From: Methylobacillus sp.
GTDB taxonomy: Bacteria; Pseudomonadota; Gammaproteobacteria; Burkholderiales; Methylophilaceae
NCBI GenBank assembly: GCA_018607785.1
Contig: JABBAU010000044.1
Location: 1-64,000, forward strand
Direction: 5' to 3'
Length of the DNA stretch: 64,000 nucleotides
Under the pieces are notes generated by a model that did not search any database, was not told where the DNA came from, and saw only the letters and a list, made by a program, of their open reading frames with translations. This document shows, piece after piece, positions 10,541 to 22,237 of this stretch. Position numbers and translations under genes: made by a program. Numbering within the stretch: the first letter of the stretch is position 1; every line of letters starts with the position of its first letter.

Positions 10541-11841
10541 TTTTTCTTAATAACTCGATAATTTGCTGATTCAGAATGCGCGTGCAACCCTTCTCCCAAG
10601 GCAAGGTTTGATGCAATCCTGCCTAAGCTATCTGCTGTTTTCTCTGATAAATGGATTAAGCTCGACCTTTTTTGAAAATCATAGACACCCAATGGTGAAG
10701 AAAATCTTGCCGTACCTGAAGTTGGAAGCACATGATTTGGGCCTGCACAATAGTCACCTACTGCTTCACAGGTATTTTTTCCCATAAAAATTGCACCTGC
10801 ATGAAAAATTTCATCAACCAATTGATCAGGATGCTCTACCGATAATTCAAGATGTTCAGGTGCTATAAAATTTGAAATTTTAGCTGCCTCACTTAAATTT
10901 TTTGCACAAATGAACAGGCCTCTATTTTTTAAAGAAGTTTTTATTATTTCTTTTCTAGGCATTTTTTCAATTAAACGATCAATACTCTCATTCACGCTTT
11001 TAAGAAATTTTTCATCGGTCGCAATAAGGATAGATTGTGATAGCTCATCATGTTCAGCTTGAGAAAAAAGGTCCATCGCAATCCAATCTGGGTTTGTTTT
11101 CCCATCACAAATAATGGTAATTTCTGAAGGGCCTGCAATCATATCAATTCCTACAGTACCAAATACCAACCTTTTTGCTTCCGCAACATAGGCATTTCCT
11201 GGACCTACAATTTTATCTACTTTTGGAATTGTTTTTGTTCCAAAAGCGAGTGATGCTATAGCTTGCGCGCCTCCAATTGAAAAAACTCTATCTACATCAG
11301 CTAACATTGCTGCGGCCAAAACTAAATCATTTTGCTCTCCACTTGGCGTAGGAACAACCATAATCAAGTTTTTTACCCCTGCAATTTTAGCTGGTATTGC
11401 ATTCATTAGAACCGAGGACGGATATGCTGCTTTCCCACCTGGAACATATAAACCTACAGAATCTATGGGAGTTATTTTTTGCCCATAACTAGATCCGTCA
11501 CTATCTTTATAATTCCATGATTCGCCCTTTTGTTTATTATGATAGGCACGAATTCTTTCAGCGGCTTGTTTTAAGTCTTCTTTTATTTCTTTCGGAATAT
11601 TATCAAGAGCTTCCATTAACCTTGATTTACTTATTTCCATATCAGCAACAGAACGCTTATTGAGATTATCAAATTTTGTTGTAAATTCTATTAGTGCTTC
11701 ATCACCTCTTTGCTTTATTTGGTTAACAATAGATTTTGCAGTTTCTTGAACTTGGCTGTTACTAGTCGAATCAAATTCCAAATCTTTTTTTAGATCACTA
11801 AAAAAATTTTTTTCTGTTGAGAGCTTTGTTTTAATAATCAA
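10537..11841 (-). CDS. hisD: Histidinol dehydrogenase
   Basis: [46 protein letters not shown]. Confidence 0.97.
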   Translation of the reverse strand: MIIKTKLSTEKNFFSDLKKDLEFDSTSNSQVQETAKSIVNQIKQRGDEALIEFTTKFDNLNKRSVADMEISKSRLMEALDNIPKEIKEDLKQAAERIRAYHNKQKGESWNYKDSDGSSYGQKITPIDSVGLYVPGGKAAYPSSVLMNAIPAKIAGVKNLIMVVPTPSGEQNDLVLAAAMLADVDRVFSIGGAQAIASLAFGTKTIPKVDKIVGPGNAYVAEAKRLVFGTVGIDMIAGPSEITIICDGKTNPDWIAMDLFSQAEHDELSQSILIATDEKFLKSVNESIDRLIEKMPRKEIIKTSLKNRGLFICAKNLSEAAKISNFIAPEHLELSVEHPDQLVDEIFHAGAIFMGKNTCEAVGDYCAGPNHVLPTSGTARFSSPLGVYDFQKRSSLIHLSEKTADSLGRIASNLALGEGLHAHSESANYRVIKKK

Positions 11842-11846
11842 AATAT

Positions 11847-12482
11847 TTATTTAACTACTTTAGAAAAGTTTTCAATGAGTGGCTTTAATTGAGCTCTTTT
11901 TATCTTCAGCGAAGCTTGATTAATAATCAATCTTGAACTTATGTCGCTAATTTTTTCCAACGCAATAAGGTTATTAGCCTCAAGTGTTTTGCCTGAACTG
12001 ACTAAGTCTACAATTACGTCTGACATTCCGACAATGGGGGCCAATTCCATTGAGCCATATAATTTTATTACGTCAATATGTATGCCTTTGTTAGCAAAAA
12101 ACTCTCTTGCTGCTTGAGGATATTTTGTAGCTACTCGTAATCTTCTTTTTTGTTTAATGCATGCTTCATAATCAAACACTTTTTTTGCTGCAACCATCAA
12201 CTGGCATTTTCCTATACCTAGGTCTATAGGCTGAAAAAGACCTTCCCCTTGGAACTCATCTAAAACATCTCTTCCCGCAATCCCCATATCAGCACCTCCC
12301 CATTCCACATAGGTTGGAACATCAGATGCCCTTACTATAATTAACCTAATATTTTTTTTATTTGTTTCAAAAACTAATTTTCTAGATGTTTCTGGATCTT
12401 CCTTGCAAAAAATATCCAACTGGTTAAGAATTGGCATCGTTTCAGTAAAGATTCTTCCTTTTGATAAAGCTATGGTAATCAT
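11847..12482 (-). CDS. hisG: ATP phosphoribosyltransferase (short form)
   Basis: [18 protein letters not shown], short HisG of ~210 aa, [15 protein letters not shown]. Confidence 0.95.
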   Translation of the reverse strand: MITIALSKGRIFTETMPILNQLDIFCKEDPETSRKLVFETNKKNIRLIIVRASDVPTYVEWGGADMGIAGRDVLDEFQGEGLFQPIDLGIGKCQLMVAAKKVFDYEACIKQKRRLRVATKYPQAAREFFANKGIHIDVIKLYGSMELAPIVGMSDVIVDLVSSGKTLEANNLIALEKISDISSRLIINQASLKIKRAQLKPLIENFSKVVK

Positions 12483-13748
12483 TTAATTTATTCTCTTTAT
12501 ATTTGCCCCTAATGCATTAAATTTATCCTCAAGTTTTTCGTATCCTCTATCAAGGTGATAAATTCTTTCAATAGTAGTTTTACCTTTAGCAACAAGCGCT
12601 GCTAGCACAAGCGATGCAGATGCTCTTAAATCAGTAGCCATGACGTTTGTACCCGTAAGGTAACCATTACCTTTGGTAATAGCAGTATTATGTTTAATAT
12701 CAATAACTGCCCCCATTCTTATAAGCTCCTGTGCATGCATAAATCTATTTTCAAAAATAGTTTCTGTAATCTCATTTGCTCCCTTAGCAACTACATTTAA
12801 TGCCATAAACTGTGCCTGCATATCTGTAGGGAAAGCTGGATATGGTGCGGTAATAATTTTAACACTTTCTAATTTTTTATTCCCACAAACTAAGATGCTA
12901 TTTTCATGAATATCCACTTTTGAGCCACACTCTTTAATTTTTTGTATTACGGACTCCATTTGTTTTGGGTTGATGTTATTACACAAAACCTTCCCCCCAG
13001 TCATGGCCGCAGCTACCATAAATGTACCCGCCTCAATTCTGTCAAACATAATCTTATAACTGGCTTCTTTTAGAGATAAAACTCCCTTAATTTTGATTTT
13101 ATCCGAACCCAAACCATCAATGATTGCTCCCATTCTTATTAGACAATTTCCTAAATCTATAATCTCAGGTTCCTTTGCAGCATTTTCTAAAATTGTTGTT
13201 CCCTCTGCTAATACTGCAGCCATCATAAGGTTTTCAGTACCCCCTACCGTAACTTGATCCATAAATACCCTACAACCTTTAAGTTTTCTATTAGGAAGAT
13301 GTGCAGTTGAAGCACTAATATAACCTTTATCAATAATTATTTTTGCACCCATCAACTCTAGGCCTTTTATATGAATATCTACCGGTCGGGATCCAATTGC
13401 ACAACCCCCAGGTAAAGAAACTTTTGCTTCACCATGTTTCGCAAGTAAAGGGCCTAAAACTAAAATAGATGCCCTCATTGTCTTCACCAGCTCATATGGT
13501 GCATCAAAATTACTAACATGATTGGCTTTTAATGAATAAGAGGATTGATCTCTATTGACATTCACACCAAGGGCGCTCAATAATTTTGTGCATGTTTTGA
13601 TGTCTTGAAGATTAGGAACATTTTGAAGGTTTAGAGCTTGATCAGATAATAGTGATGCTATTAAAATTGGCAGAGCAGCATTTTTGGCTCCTGAGATAGA
13701 AACCTCACCATCAAGAGGATAGCCGCCGTCAATAACGAGTTTATCCAA
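12483..13748 (-). CDS. murA: UDP-N-acetylglucosamine 1-carboxyvinyltransferase
   Basis: [24 protein letters not shown] with active-site Cys, [16 protein letters not shown]. Confidence 0.97.
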   Translation of the reverse strand: MDKLVIDGGYPLDGEVSISGAKNAALPILIASLLSDQALNLQNVPNLQDIKTCTKLLSALGVNVNRDQSSYSLKANHVSNFDAPYELVKTMRASILVLGPLLAKHGEAKVSLPGGCAIGSRPVDIHIKGLELMGAKIIIDKGYISASTAHLPNRKLKGCRVFMDQVTVGGTENLMMAAVLAEGTTILENAAKEPEIIDLGNCLIRMGAIIDGLGSDKIKIKGVLSLKEASYKIMFDRIEAGTFMVAAAMTGGKVLCNNINPKQMESVIQKIKECGSKVDIHENSILVCGNKKLESVKIITAPYPAFPTDMQAQFMALNVVAKGANEITETIFENRFMHAQELIRMGAVIDIKHNTAITKGNGYLTGTNVMATDLRASASLVLAALVAKGKTTIERIYHLDRGYEKLEDKFNALGANIKRIN

Positions 13749-13750
13749 AG

Positions 13751-14059
13751 TTATTCTTTAGAGATTGCTTTTGCTAGCTCGCCAGATTCGTAAAGCTCAC
13801 GAATTATATCCGCCCCACCAATGAATTCTCCGTGAATATAAAGCTGAGGGATCGTCGGCCAATTTGAAAAAACTTTAATTCCTTCTCTTATCTCAGGGTC
13901 TTGCAAAACATCAAAGGTTTCAAATGATGCATCTAATGCCCTTAATGCTTGGCAAGCAACACTGGAAAAACCACATTGAGGAAAAGTAGGGTTACCTTTC
14001 ATGAAAAGCAGAACTTTATTATCATCAATTAATTTTTTTATTCTTGCATTTGTAGTCAT
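13751..14059 (-). CDS. grxD: Monothiol glutaredoxin, Grx4 family
   Basis: [22 protein letters not shown] active site. Confidence 0.95.
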   Translation of the reverse strand: MTTNARIKKLIDDNKVLLFMKGNPTFPQCGFSSVACQALRALDASFETFDVLQDPEIREGIKVFSNWPTIPQLYIHGEFIGGADIIRELYESGELAKAISKE

Positions 14060-14064
14060 AAGTT

Positions 14065-14319
14065 TTAACCTTTAATATTATTCTTTTGACTCCACTCATC
14101 TGGAGTATATGTTTTAATCGAGAGTGCATGAATTTCACTTTGCATCATATTACCAAGTGCTGAGTATACCTGCTGATGTTGTTTGATAATTGATTGCCCA
14201 GCAAATACATCACTAACAATGACTGCTTCGAAGTGTGTTCCATCATCACCATTAACTTTTATAAAGTTACAATTTAAATTTGCTTCTATGATTTTTTGAA
14301 TCTCAATGGCTTGTAACAT
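14065..14319 (-). CDS. BolA family protein
   Basis: BolA-like ~84 aa; HFEAVIVSDVFAGQSIIKQHQQVYSALG; adjacent to grxD. Confidence 0.92.
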   Translation of the reverse strand: MLQAIEIQKIIEANLNCNFIKVNGDDGTHFEAVIVSDVFAGQSIIKQHQQVYSALGNMMQSEIHALSIKTYTPDEWSQKNNIKG

Positions 14320-14320
14320 T

Positions 14321-15097
14321 CTAATTCCTTAGTTTATAACCGGATTTTAACATTCGTATAGTAATAAATGACAAAATAATAAAGAATGATACGACTATTA
14401 ACAAACTTAAATATGGAGATGTATCAGACTGACCAAAAAAACCATATCTGAAACCATCTATCATATAAAAGAACGGATTAAAATGTGAAATATTTTGCCA
14501 GATCGGGGGTAGCGAGTGTATAGAATAAAATACTCCTGACAACATTGATAACGGCATGATCACAAAATTTCCGAAAGCTGCCATCTGATCAAATCTAGTC
14601 GACCATATACCCGCAATCATTCCAAAGGCACCCATTAGCCCTCCGCCACAAAAAGCAAATATAAATACAAACCAAGGGTGCTGTATAGGTAGATCAACAT
14701 AGAACATGGCAATAAGATAAATGCAAATACCCACAAACATTCCACGGACTATCGCGGCTATAAGAAATGCAAAAAAAAGTTGTAGGTAACTTAAAGGGGT
14801 TAATAATAAAAAAACAATATTTCCCATAATTTTTGCCTGGATTAAGCTTGACGAGCTATTAGAAAAAGAATTTTGTAATAACGACATCATGATCAATCCT
14901 GGAATCAAAAATACCAAATAATTAACACCCTCATAAACCTCTAGACGATCACCTAAAACTTGAGAGAAAATAAGTAAATATAGAATTCCTGTAATTACTG
15001 GAGCTGCTACTGTTTGAAATGCAACTCGCCAGAACCTTAATAGCTCTTTTTTTAGTAGTGTCCATGTACCTATTAATTGATCTCGTAAAGTATTCAT
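14321..15097 (-). CDS. ABC-2 type transporter permease (YadH-like)
   Basis: Six-TM ABC-2 permease, SGVFYSIHSLPPIWQ; next to ABC ATPase. Confidence 0.9.
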   Translation of the reverse strand: MNTLRDQLIGTWTLLKKELLRFWRVAFQTVAAPVITGILYLLIFSQVLGDRLEVYEGVNYLVFLIPGLIMMSLLQNSFSNSSSSLIQAKIMGNIVFLLLTPLSYLQLFFAFLIAAIVRGMFVGICIYLIAMFYVDLPIQHPWFVFIFAFCGGGLMGAFGMIAGIWSTRFDQMAAFGNFVIMPLSMLSGVFYSIHSLPPIWQNISHFNPFFYMIDGFRYGFFGQSDTSPYLSLLIVVSFFIILSFITIRMLKSGYKLRN

Positions 15098-15104
15098 TTT
15101 AAAT

Positions 15105-16016
15105 TTAATTTTTACTTGTTAGTTTCAAAAAAATATTTTCTAAATCAGATTCAATTACCTTCAAATCTAAGATTTGTATTTTTAATGAATTTAATTTTTC
15201 TATAATGTTTGATGCATCAGAGACTTTTTGTAATTTAAAAGTACACCAGCCATCCTCTTCTTCAAAAGGCGTATCTTTCAAAAGTGTCGCGATTTTTTTA
15301 ATATTATTCTTTTGCAATCTTACTTTTAAATTTTTCAAGGAAAATTCTTTTAACAAATTTTTTGTTGAGTCTAATGCAACAATTTTTCCACTTTTCATCA
15401 TAGCCACACGGTTACAAAGAGCTTCGGCTTCCTCAAGATAATGGGTAGTTAAAACGATTGTATGGCCTTCATTATTAAGTTCTTTTATGAAGCTCCACAA
15501 TTTTTGCCTAAGCTCAACATCAACCCCAGCAGTTGGCTCATCTAAAACAATAACGGGTGGTCGGTGAACTAGGGCTTGAGCGATCAAAGCCCTTCGCTTC
15601 ATACCACCAGAAAGCTTTCTCATATTCGTAGATGATTTTTCAGTTAAATCCAATCTTTCAATTACTTCATCTACCCATTTATCATTTGACTTATCTTTAC
15701 CAAAGTACCCTGCCTGAAATCTCAACATTTCTCTGACATTAAAAAAGGGATCGAAAACTAATTCTTGTGGGACAATACCGACTGAATGACGGGCTTTTTG
15801 ATATTCTTTATTTACGTCGAAACCCATTACAGATATGCTGCCATCTGATGGCTTTACCAATCCTGCCATCATATTAATTAATGTTGATTTACCCGCACCA
15901 TTTGGCCCCAACAAACCAAAGAACTCTCCTTGCTCAATAGATAACGATATGCCATCAACAGCTTTTAACTGTTTGTAATTTTTTCTTACATTTTTAAAAA
16001 CTATTGCTTTTTTCAT
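15105..16016 (-). CDS. ABC transporter ATP-binding protein (YadG-like)
   Basis: GPNGAGKST, LSGGMKRR, VIVLDEPTAG. Confidence 0.94.
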   Translation of the reverse strand: MKKAIVFKNVRKNYKQLKAVDGISLSIEQGEFFGLLGPNGAGKSTLINMMAGLVKPSDGSISVMGFDVNKEYQKARHSVGIVPQELVFDPFFNVREMLRFQAGYFGKDKSNDKWVDEVIERLDLTEKSSTNMRKLSGGMKRRALIAQALVHRPPVIVLDEPTAGVDVELRQKLWSFIKELNNEGHTIVLTTHYLEEAEALCNRVAMMKSGKIVALDSTKNLLKEFSLKNLKVRLQKNNIKKIATLLKDTPFEEEDGWCTFKLQKVSDASNIIEKLNSLKIQILDLKVIESDLENIFLKLTSKN

Positions 16017-16074
16017 TATTTAACAGACAAATTTCTTGAGAAAAAATTTCAAGAGGACGGAACGATTCTTGCTT

Positions 16075-16356
16075 TTAAATTAAATCTTCTACCCCATAAA
16101 GTTTTGCGAGCTTCAGCAAATTTTTGGGTGGAGTATTTATCGTTACACTATAATTATGTTTTTTTGCATTTCTTTTCAATTCAAAGATCAAGCTTAAGGC
16201 TGAAGTATCTAAATGGTTAACTTGAGAAAAGTCAATCTGAACCGAATCGGACCAGTCATAATTTTTTGTTTTTTCAATTAAACTTGGAATCTCATCATAT
16301 GTAATGGATCCGGATAGCTTCCATAGTTTGGGTTCAAACTCTATATTAAGTGCCAT
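16075..16356 (-). CDS. mlaB: STAS-domain protein, MlaB-like
   Basis: STAS fold pattern (VQIDFSQVNHLDTSALSLIFELKR); mla locus. Confidence 0.82.
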   Translation of the reverse strand: MALNIEFEPKLWKLSGSITYDEIPSLIEKTKNYDWSDSVQIDFSQVNHLDTSALSLIFELKRNAKKHNYSVTINTPPKNLLKLAKLYGVEDLI

Positions 16357-16945
16357 TATTTTTATTTTCTAACTCTTTTAAAAGTCCATCTATACCATTT
16401 GTTCTGATTGAACTCCCAAACTGACTTCGGTAATTAGTTACCATACTTACCCCTTCGATAATTAAGTCTATAACTAGCCACTTTCCAGTACTATTCGATA
16501 AGGCATAATCAACATTTATTGGTTGGGAGCTTGCTTGTGTAATTTCTGTTTTGACTGTCACAATACTTCCTTTTTGCTTTTTCATTGGAAGCACGGTTAT
16601 TTTTTGATCAGTATACTTAGAAAGTGCGATAGCGTAAGTTCTCAATAAAAGCATTTTGAAACCTGTACTAAATTCTTCTTTTTGCTCAGCTGACATTTTT
16701 CTCCAATTCTTTCCCATCACAAGACGACAAATTTTATTGAAATCAAAACTTGGTAAAATCTTAGATTCAACAAGTTCATATATTGCTTTTTTGTTTCCAG
16801 CTTGAATATCTTTATCAGATTTAATTGCGTTGATGACATCATCAGCAGTATTTTTTACTACTTCATCAGGGCTTAATTGAGCAATTGCTGCTCCTGAAAA
16901 AAATACCACCATCAATGCAACAAACCATTTTTTTAAATTAATCAT
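16346..16945 (-). CDS. mlaC: Phospholipid-binding protein MlaC
   Basis: Signal peptide; MlaC-like VMGKNWRKMSAEQKEEFSTGFKMLLLRTYA. Confidence 0.92.
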   Translation of the reverse strand: MINLKKWFVALMVVFFSGAAIAQLSPDEVVKNTADDVINAIKSDKDIQAGNKKAIYELVESKILPSFDFNKICRLVMGKNWRKMSAEQKEEFSTGFKMLLLRTYAIALSKYTDQKITVLPMKKQKGSIVTVKTEITQASSQPINVDYALSNSTGKWLVIDLIIEGVSMVTNYRSQFGSSIRTNGIDGLLKELENKNNGT

Positions 16946-16947
16946 AT

Positions 16948-17424
16948 TTACTCTTTATCCTTATCGTCATCATCACCCGCACTATTATATAAAAATTGGC
17001 TGATTAATTTTTCTAAAACTACTGCATCTTGAGTATGCACAATTAAGTCTCCAGCTTTTAAATTAACATCATCGCCGCCTGCTTCTAAAGCTAGATATTG
17101 TTCACCTAATAACCCTGCGGTATAAATATTAGCAAAAGTATCTTTGGGAAAGGCATATCGCTCATCAATATTAATTTTAACCACCGCGTGGAACGCTTCA
17201 GGATCAAAATTAATAGACCCAATTCGACCAACTACAACTCCTGATGCTTTTACAGCAGCTCTTGGCTTTAGGCCACCAATATTTTCAAAGTACGCTTTAA
17301 CTTCATAAGTTTTTTTTACATCGTTGGAAGTTAAATTACCAACACGTGTTGCCATGTAAAACATTGCGATTATTCCCAATGCAACGAAAATTCCAACCCA
17401 AATATCTAATTTAACTCTTTCCAT
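16948..17424 (-). CDS. mlaD: Outer membrane lipid asymmetry protein MlaD (MCE domain)
   Basis: MCE domain: VKAYFENIGGLKPRAAVKASGVVVGRI; GLLGEQYLAL. Confidence 0.93.
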   Translation of the reverse strand: MERVKLDIWVGIFVALGIIAMFYMATRVGNLTSNDVKKTYEVKAYFENIGGLKPRAAVKASGVVVGRIGSINFDPEAFHAVVKINIDERYAFPKDTFANIYTAGLLGEQYLALEAGGDDVNLKAGDLIVHTQDAVVLEKLISQFLYNSAGDDDDKDKE

Positions 17425-17444
17425 GTCTATATTTTCCCATAATT

Positions 17445-18230
17445 TTAAACAAACATAAATGACGTTAATACAAAATCAAGTCCCAATACACTCAGTGATG
17501 AAATCACTACAGTTTTCGTCGTTGCCCTACTCACACCTTCAGCTGTAGGGGGCGCAACCAGTCCTTGGTATAAAGCAATTAATGTGCAAGCAAAACCAAA
17601 AACTATACTTTTTATTGCTCCATCGACTATATCATTATGAAAATCCACATTTGCCTGCATTTGAGACCAAAATGCACCATCATCAACTCCAATAATTAAC
17701 ACAGCTATAAAATAACCTCCTAGGATACCAACCATTGAAAATATAGTTGCTAAAATTGGCATGCTAATCATCCCTGCCCAAAATCTTGGTGCCACAATTC
17801 TTGCAATAGGACTAACAGCCATCATTTCCATGGCTGAAAGTTGTTCTGTTGTTTTCATCAACCCTATTTCAGCTGTGATTGCAGTACCAGCTCTGCCTGC
17901 GAATAATAATGCCGTAACTACGGGCCCTAATTCTCTAACTAGAGCTAAGGCAACCAAGACGCCAATAGCTTCAGATGACCCATATTTTTCGAGCGTGTAA
18001 TAGCCTTGAAGGCCTAATACCATTCCTACAAAGAATGCGGAGACGATGATAATAACGAGTGAAAGGACGCCTGTAAAATATATCTCTTTAATTGTTAAAT
18101 TGAATCTTTTAAAGCTATCAGATGAATAAATCATTGTTAACAAAAAAAGTCTTGCACATGACCCTAAGCCTGACAAAGAACTCCTAGCTGATGCCCCTAA
18201 TTTCTCTAGAATGTTTAATATATTATTCAT
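17445..18230 (-). CDS. mlaE: Lipid asymmetry ABC permease MlaE
   Basis: RELGPVVTALLFAGRAGTAITAEIGLMKTTEQLSAMEMMAVSP. Confidence 0.95.
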   Translation of the reverse strand: MNNILNILEKLGASARSSLSGLGSCARLFLLTMIYSSDSFKRFNLTIKEIYFTGVLSLVIIIVSAFFVGMVLGLQGYYTLEKYGSSEAIGVLVALALVRELGPVVTALLFAGRAGTAITAEIGLMKTTEQLSAMEMMAVSPIARIVAPRFWAGMISMPILATIFSMVGILGGYFIAVLIIGVDDGAFWSQMQANVDFHNDIVDGAIKSIVFGFACTLIALYQGLVAPPTAEGVSRATTKTVVISSLSVLGLDFVLTSFMFV

Positions 18231-18232
18231 AT

Positions 18233-19027
18233 TTAAAGTGAGAGATCCGATTGATAGCTAGGTGCCTCAGCATGGAAAGGAACTGGCCCATCTTTTTCTG
18301 AGTGAATAAATTGTTTAACAAAAGGTAATTTGGATGCCAATAATTGTTTAGGAGACCCTTCCGCAGCTACTCCTCCATCAGCCAAGAAATAAATATAGTC
18401 TGCGAATGAAAAAGTTTCAGCAACATCATGCGTCACGATAATTGACGTAGCCCCCAACGCATCATTTAGAGACCTAATTAAATCACATATTACAGCCATA
18501 GAGATTGGATCTAAACCAGCAAATGGTTCGTCATACATTATTATATCTGGATCTAATGAAATAGCTCTAGCTAGGGCAACTCGTCTAGCCATCCCTCCGG
18601 ATAACTCTGCAGGCATTTTTTTATGTGCGCCTCTCAAACCAACTGCATTTAACTTTAACAGTACAAGATCTTTAATCACATTTTCGGGTAAGTCAGTATG
18701 CTCTCGCATTGGAAAAGCAACATTCTCATAAACAGATAAATCAGTAAATAACGCACCATGCTGAAATAACATACCCATTTTTCTTCTTATATTACGAAGC
18801 CCTTCTCGCCCTTGCTCGTGGACTACTTTGCCATCAACTGTGACATTCCCTGAATTTGGTTTTAATTGACCACCGATAAGTCTCAATATGGTCGTTTTAC
18901 CGCAACCACTTCCACCCATGATTGCAGAAACTTTCCCACGATTAAATTGCATATTTATATCTTTATGAAGAAGTTCTTTGCCGTAACCAAAAGATAAATT
19001 GTTAATTGATATTAGATTTTCGTCCAT
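18233..19027 (-). CDS. mlaF: Lipid asymmetry ABC ATPase MlaF
   Basis: GGSGCGKTT, LSGGMARRVALARA, MYDEPFAGLDPIS. Confidence 0.95.
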   Translation of the reverse strand: MDENLISINNLSFGYGKELLHKDINMQFNRGKVSAIMGGSGCGKTTILRLIGGQLKPNSGNVTVDGKVVHEQGREGLRNIRRKMGMLFQHGALFTDLSVYENVAFPMREHTDLPENVIKDLVLLKLNAVGLRGAHKKMPAELSGGMARRVALARAISLDPDIIMYDEPFAGLDPISMAVICDLIRSLNDALGATSIIVTHDVAETFSFADYIYFLADGGVAAEGSPKQLLASKLPFVKQFIHSEKDGPVPFHAEAPSYQSDLSL

Positions 19028-19092
19028 TCGTGAGGTCTTTGCTTTGTATGAAACTTAAGCAATCGTACTTTAGAATAAACATCTTTGCAACT

Positions 19093-20199
19093 TTATAATT
19101 CACCGTAAGAGTGAAGGCCAGAAAGAAAAAGATTAACCCCAAGAAACGCAAATGTTGTGATTAAAAGCCCGATAATTGACCACCAAGCCAATAAAGGACC
19201 TCTTAGGCCTTTGACCAGTCTTAGGTGTAACCAACCAGCATAATTTAACCAAACAATAAGTGCCCAAGTTTCCTTAGGGTCCCATGACCAATATCCACCC
19301 CATGCTTCGGCTGCCCAAACTGCTCCTAAAATAGTTGCGATTGTAAAAAATATAAACCCAATGGCAATTGCTTTGTAGGTCAAATCATCTAGTATGACTA
19401 AACTCGGTAATCTTGATTTTAAAATACCTTTATCAGCCAACAAGTAAGCAATAGAAATCATTGCTGCAATAGCAAAGGCACCATAACCTATAAAATTAGC
19501 AGGTACATGAATTTTCATCCAATATGACTGAAGTGCAGGAACTAAAGGTTGAATTTCATCTGCCCCTTTAGAGAATGTGTACCATAAAATAAAACCTACT
19601 GCGATATTGATAATGATTAAGATAAACGCACCAAGCTCTTTACGGTTCATTTTTTCTTCATAATAAAGATGTAATAAAGCGGTAATTAAACAAAATAAGA
19701 CAAACACTTCATATAAATTACTAACAGGAATGTGCCCCACATCAATACTTATTAAGTAGGACTCAAACCATCTAACTAAAAGACCAACAAACCCCATGAC
19801 CGTTGCTATCCAAGTTAAGTTTGAGGCAAAATTACCTAGGAAGGGATTTTTTTTAAACAAATAAAACCAATACATTAATAGACTTAGAGGGTATAGAGAA
19901 CACATCCACATAATTGCAGACTGACTCGATAAAAAATATTTTAGTGCAAATTGCTTTTCACTTGTTAGGAGATTTCCCTCATAAAGAAAAATAGATATAA
20001 AGCTAAATATTAAAATTGTTGAAACAAGGTAACTGAAATTTTGCCAATATTTATTTATTAAAATAAAAGTTATTCCTGTTGCCGCAAGAATAAACATTTC
20101 GTAATAATCCATATATTCATGAAACTTGATTAGGCCAAAAGTAGGCAGTATCACCATAGAAAAAATGAATAAATAGTTAAATACTTGTTTCAGATTCAT
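19093..20199 (-). CDS. ccsA: Cytochrome c biogenesis protein CcsA/ResC-like (system II)
   Basis: WAAEAWGGYWSWDPKETWALIVWLNYAGWLHLR (WWD-type heme-handling motif). Confidence 0.93.
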   Translation of the reverse strand: MNLKQVFNYLFIFSMVILPTFGLIKFHEYMDYYEMFILAATGITFILINKYWQNFSYLVSTILIFSFISIFLYEGNLLTSEKQFALKYFLSSQSAIMWMCSLYPLSLLMYWFYLFKKNPFLGNFASNLTWIATVMGFVGLLVRWFESYLISIDVGHIPVSNLYEVFVLFCLITALLHLYYEEKMNRKELGAFILIIINIAVGFILWYTFSKGADEIQPLVPALQSYWMKIHVPANFIGYGAFAIAAMISIAYLLADKGILKSRLPSLVILDDLTYKAIAIGFIFFTIATILGAVWAAEAWGGYWSWDPKETWALIVWLNYAGWLHLRLVKGLRGPLLAWWSIIGLLITTFAFLGVNLFLSGLHSYGEL

Positions 20200-20211
20200 A
20201 TACAGCTTCCA

Positions 20212-22149
20212 TTAATTTAAAATTTTTCTTATTTGTTGACTTACTTTTTTTGCAAATTGATCAAACTCATATCTATGTCTATTTGTTGCGAGAGCCAGTA
20301 AGACATTCTTATTGTTTTTTTTCTTTAAAATCCACAACCTGACCTCTTGGATGTAAATCATACAAAATATACCAAGTACTAACAAAATTGATCCTAAGTA
20401 AACCCAAAACTGCCCAGGGGATTTAGTTAACTGCAAACCGCTCGATTGGACATGCACATAATCCTTTAATTCAAGAAATATTGGCAAGCCATAAAAAAAA
20501 CTATCATTAAAACCTGTTAATGACTCTTGTACAAATTTTTGATTATTTTCAAATAAAAATGCGTCATTATCATTACTATATGTATCTATAAGTTCTTGTC
20601 CCACTAAGAAAATTATTTTTATGTAACTGTTTGCAATTCGCTTTTGATCATCAAGAGGAATTGATGTGTCAATCGCGGCAGCCACCTGACTATAACCACC
20701 TTTAACAAATTCAGCCATCACCCTTTTCACACCCTCAAAATAAATTTGACTTTTTTCCCCACCATTTGGAAAAGATTTTTCAACTACACTTTCGATTACA
20801 TTACTCAACTTACTAGGTGAATTAAGGAGTGATTTAAAAAGCATAAAGCCATCAATTTTGCCATTTGCATCTGCTGGTAATTTCAAATATTGATAGTCCT
20901 CTTGCGGTGTTTTTCTCATTCCACTTATGTAATAGCTTGATCCATCAATGTTCATCGGAAACTGGTAAGTTTGATACTCATTTGCTTGCCCTGACTCATT
21001 TCTAACTTTATAGATAAAACTCGGGCCTACATTTGTAGGTTTTTTTTCATTGCCAATTTCAATATCTAGAATATTAAATTTACGAAAGTCATTAAATTCA
21101 AAAAAATACTTCTTATTAGCAATGAGTAGCTCATTCTTTTTAAAAATAACGCTTTCCATAGGTGAAGCCATATCGGTAGAATGTAAATTCCATAAATCTA
21201 GTGATAACTCTGAGCCGCCATCTTCGAAAGAAGACTGATAAATAGTGATGCCATTAAAGGTAAGTGGATTATTTACGTCTATAGTTTTTTTAACTAACTG
21301 CCCAGTCGCTTTATCCTCAACAATTAAGTCACTCTCAAAAGATTTTGGTTGACCCGTACTATAGTGCTCGATCCTAAAGTCGTTTAATCCAACCACGAAA
21401 GGTAAGTCTTGAATAAAATACCCTTCTTTCGCTTTTAATACAGCTACGCTCTGTTTTTCTCCCTCTCGCAGAAGCATTTGTGCTCGGTATGAAAAGTTTG
21501 AAGTTGTTAATTTTCCCGTATCAGGAATATCATTAAGAGCTAAATCCTCATAAATAATTTGTTTTGATCCTGTCAACTCTTGCATTTTTAAAACAAGGTT
21601 TCCATCCATTAAGCCCCCCACACTGATAATGATTATTGCTAAGTGGGTAAAAATATATCCTAATTTTTGAAAATCCCCTTTTTTTGCTGAAATTATTAGG
21701 CTTCCATCTTTATTTATATTTTGCTTTAGCCTAAATTTATTTTTGAGAAGAAATTTTTCTAATTTACTCGCATTGAATTCTTTCACCGGGATTTGATAGC
21801 TATGCTTGAAAGAGCTTAAAGATTTTTCTCGAGCATTTAATTGGAATTTTTTATACTCCTTTAATATCTTGGGTGAATTTCTAGATACGCAAAATGAAGT
21901 AGAAATAATTAAGAAAAGTAATATTAGTAAAAACCATAATGCCTGGTAAACATTATACAAACCCATTGCTTCAAAGAACTCAAACCAAAATTGCCCAAAT
22001 TTTATGATGTAATTTTCATAGGGTTCATTTTGTTTTAGTATCGTCCCAATTACAGAAGCAATACCAATGAAACAAAGCATAGTGATAGCAAATCGCATGG
22101 TGCTGAGTAAATGCAAAAAAGAAGCAAAATTTTTTTTTGATTGGGCCAA
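20212..22149 (-). CDS. resB: Cytochrome c biogenesis protein ResB (system II)
   Basis: ResB-like multi-TM protein with large periplasmic domain; upstream of ccsA. Confidence 0.92.
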   Translation of the reverse strand: MAQSKKNFASFLHLLSTMRFAITMLCFIGIASVIGTILKQNEPYENYIIKFGQFWFEFFEAMGLYNVYQALWFLLILLFLIISTSFCVSRNSPKILKEYKKFQLNAREKSLSSFKHSYQIPVKEFNASKLEKFLLKNKFRLKQNINKDGSLIISAKKGDFQKLGYIFTHLAIIIISVGGLMDGNLVLKMQELTGSKQIIYEDLALNDIPDTGKLTTSNFSYRAQMLLREGEKQSVAVLKAKEGYFIQDLPFVVGLNDFRIEHYSTGQPKSFESDLIVEDKATGQLVKKTIDVNNPLTFNGITIYQSSFEDGGSELSLDLWNLHSTDMASPMESVIFKKNELLIANKKYFFEFNDFRKFNILDIEIGNEKKPTNVGPSFIYKVRNESGQANEYQTYQFPMNIDGSSYYISGMRKTPQEDYQYLKLPADANGKIDGFMLFKSLLNSPSKLSNVIESVVEKSFPNGGEKSQIYFEGVKRVMAEFVKGGYSQVAAAIDTSIPLDDQKRIANSYIKIIFLVGQELIDTYSNDNDAFLFENNQKFVQESLTGFNDSFFYGLPIFLELKDYVHVQSSGLQLTKSPGQFWVYLGSILLVLGIFCMIYIQEVRLWILKKKNNKNVLLALATNRHRYEFDQFAKKVSQQIRKILN

Positions 22150-22237
22150 ATTGAAAATTAATCTTTTATATTATCTGTTTAGTTAGTTTAATAAGAATAT
22201 AAGAGCTTGGTTACTAGACAATAGTTCACTGTTTAGC

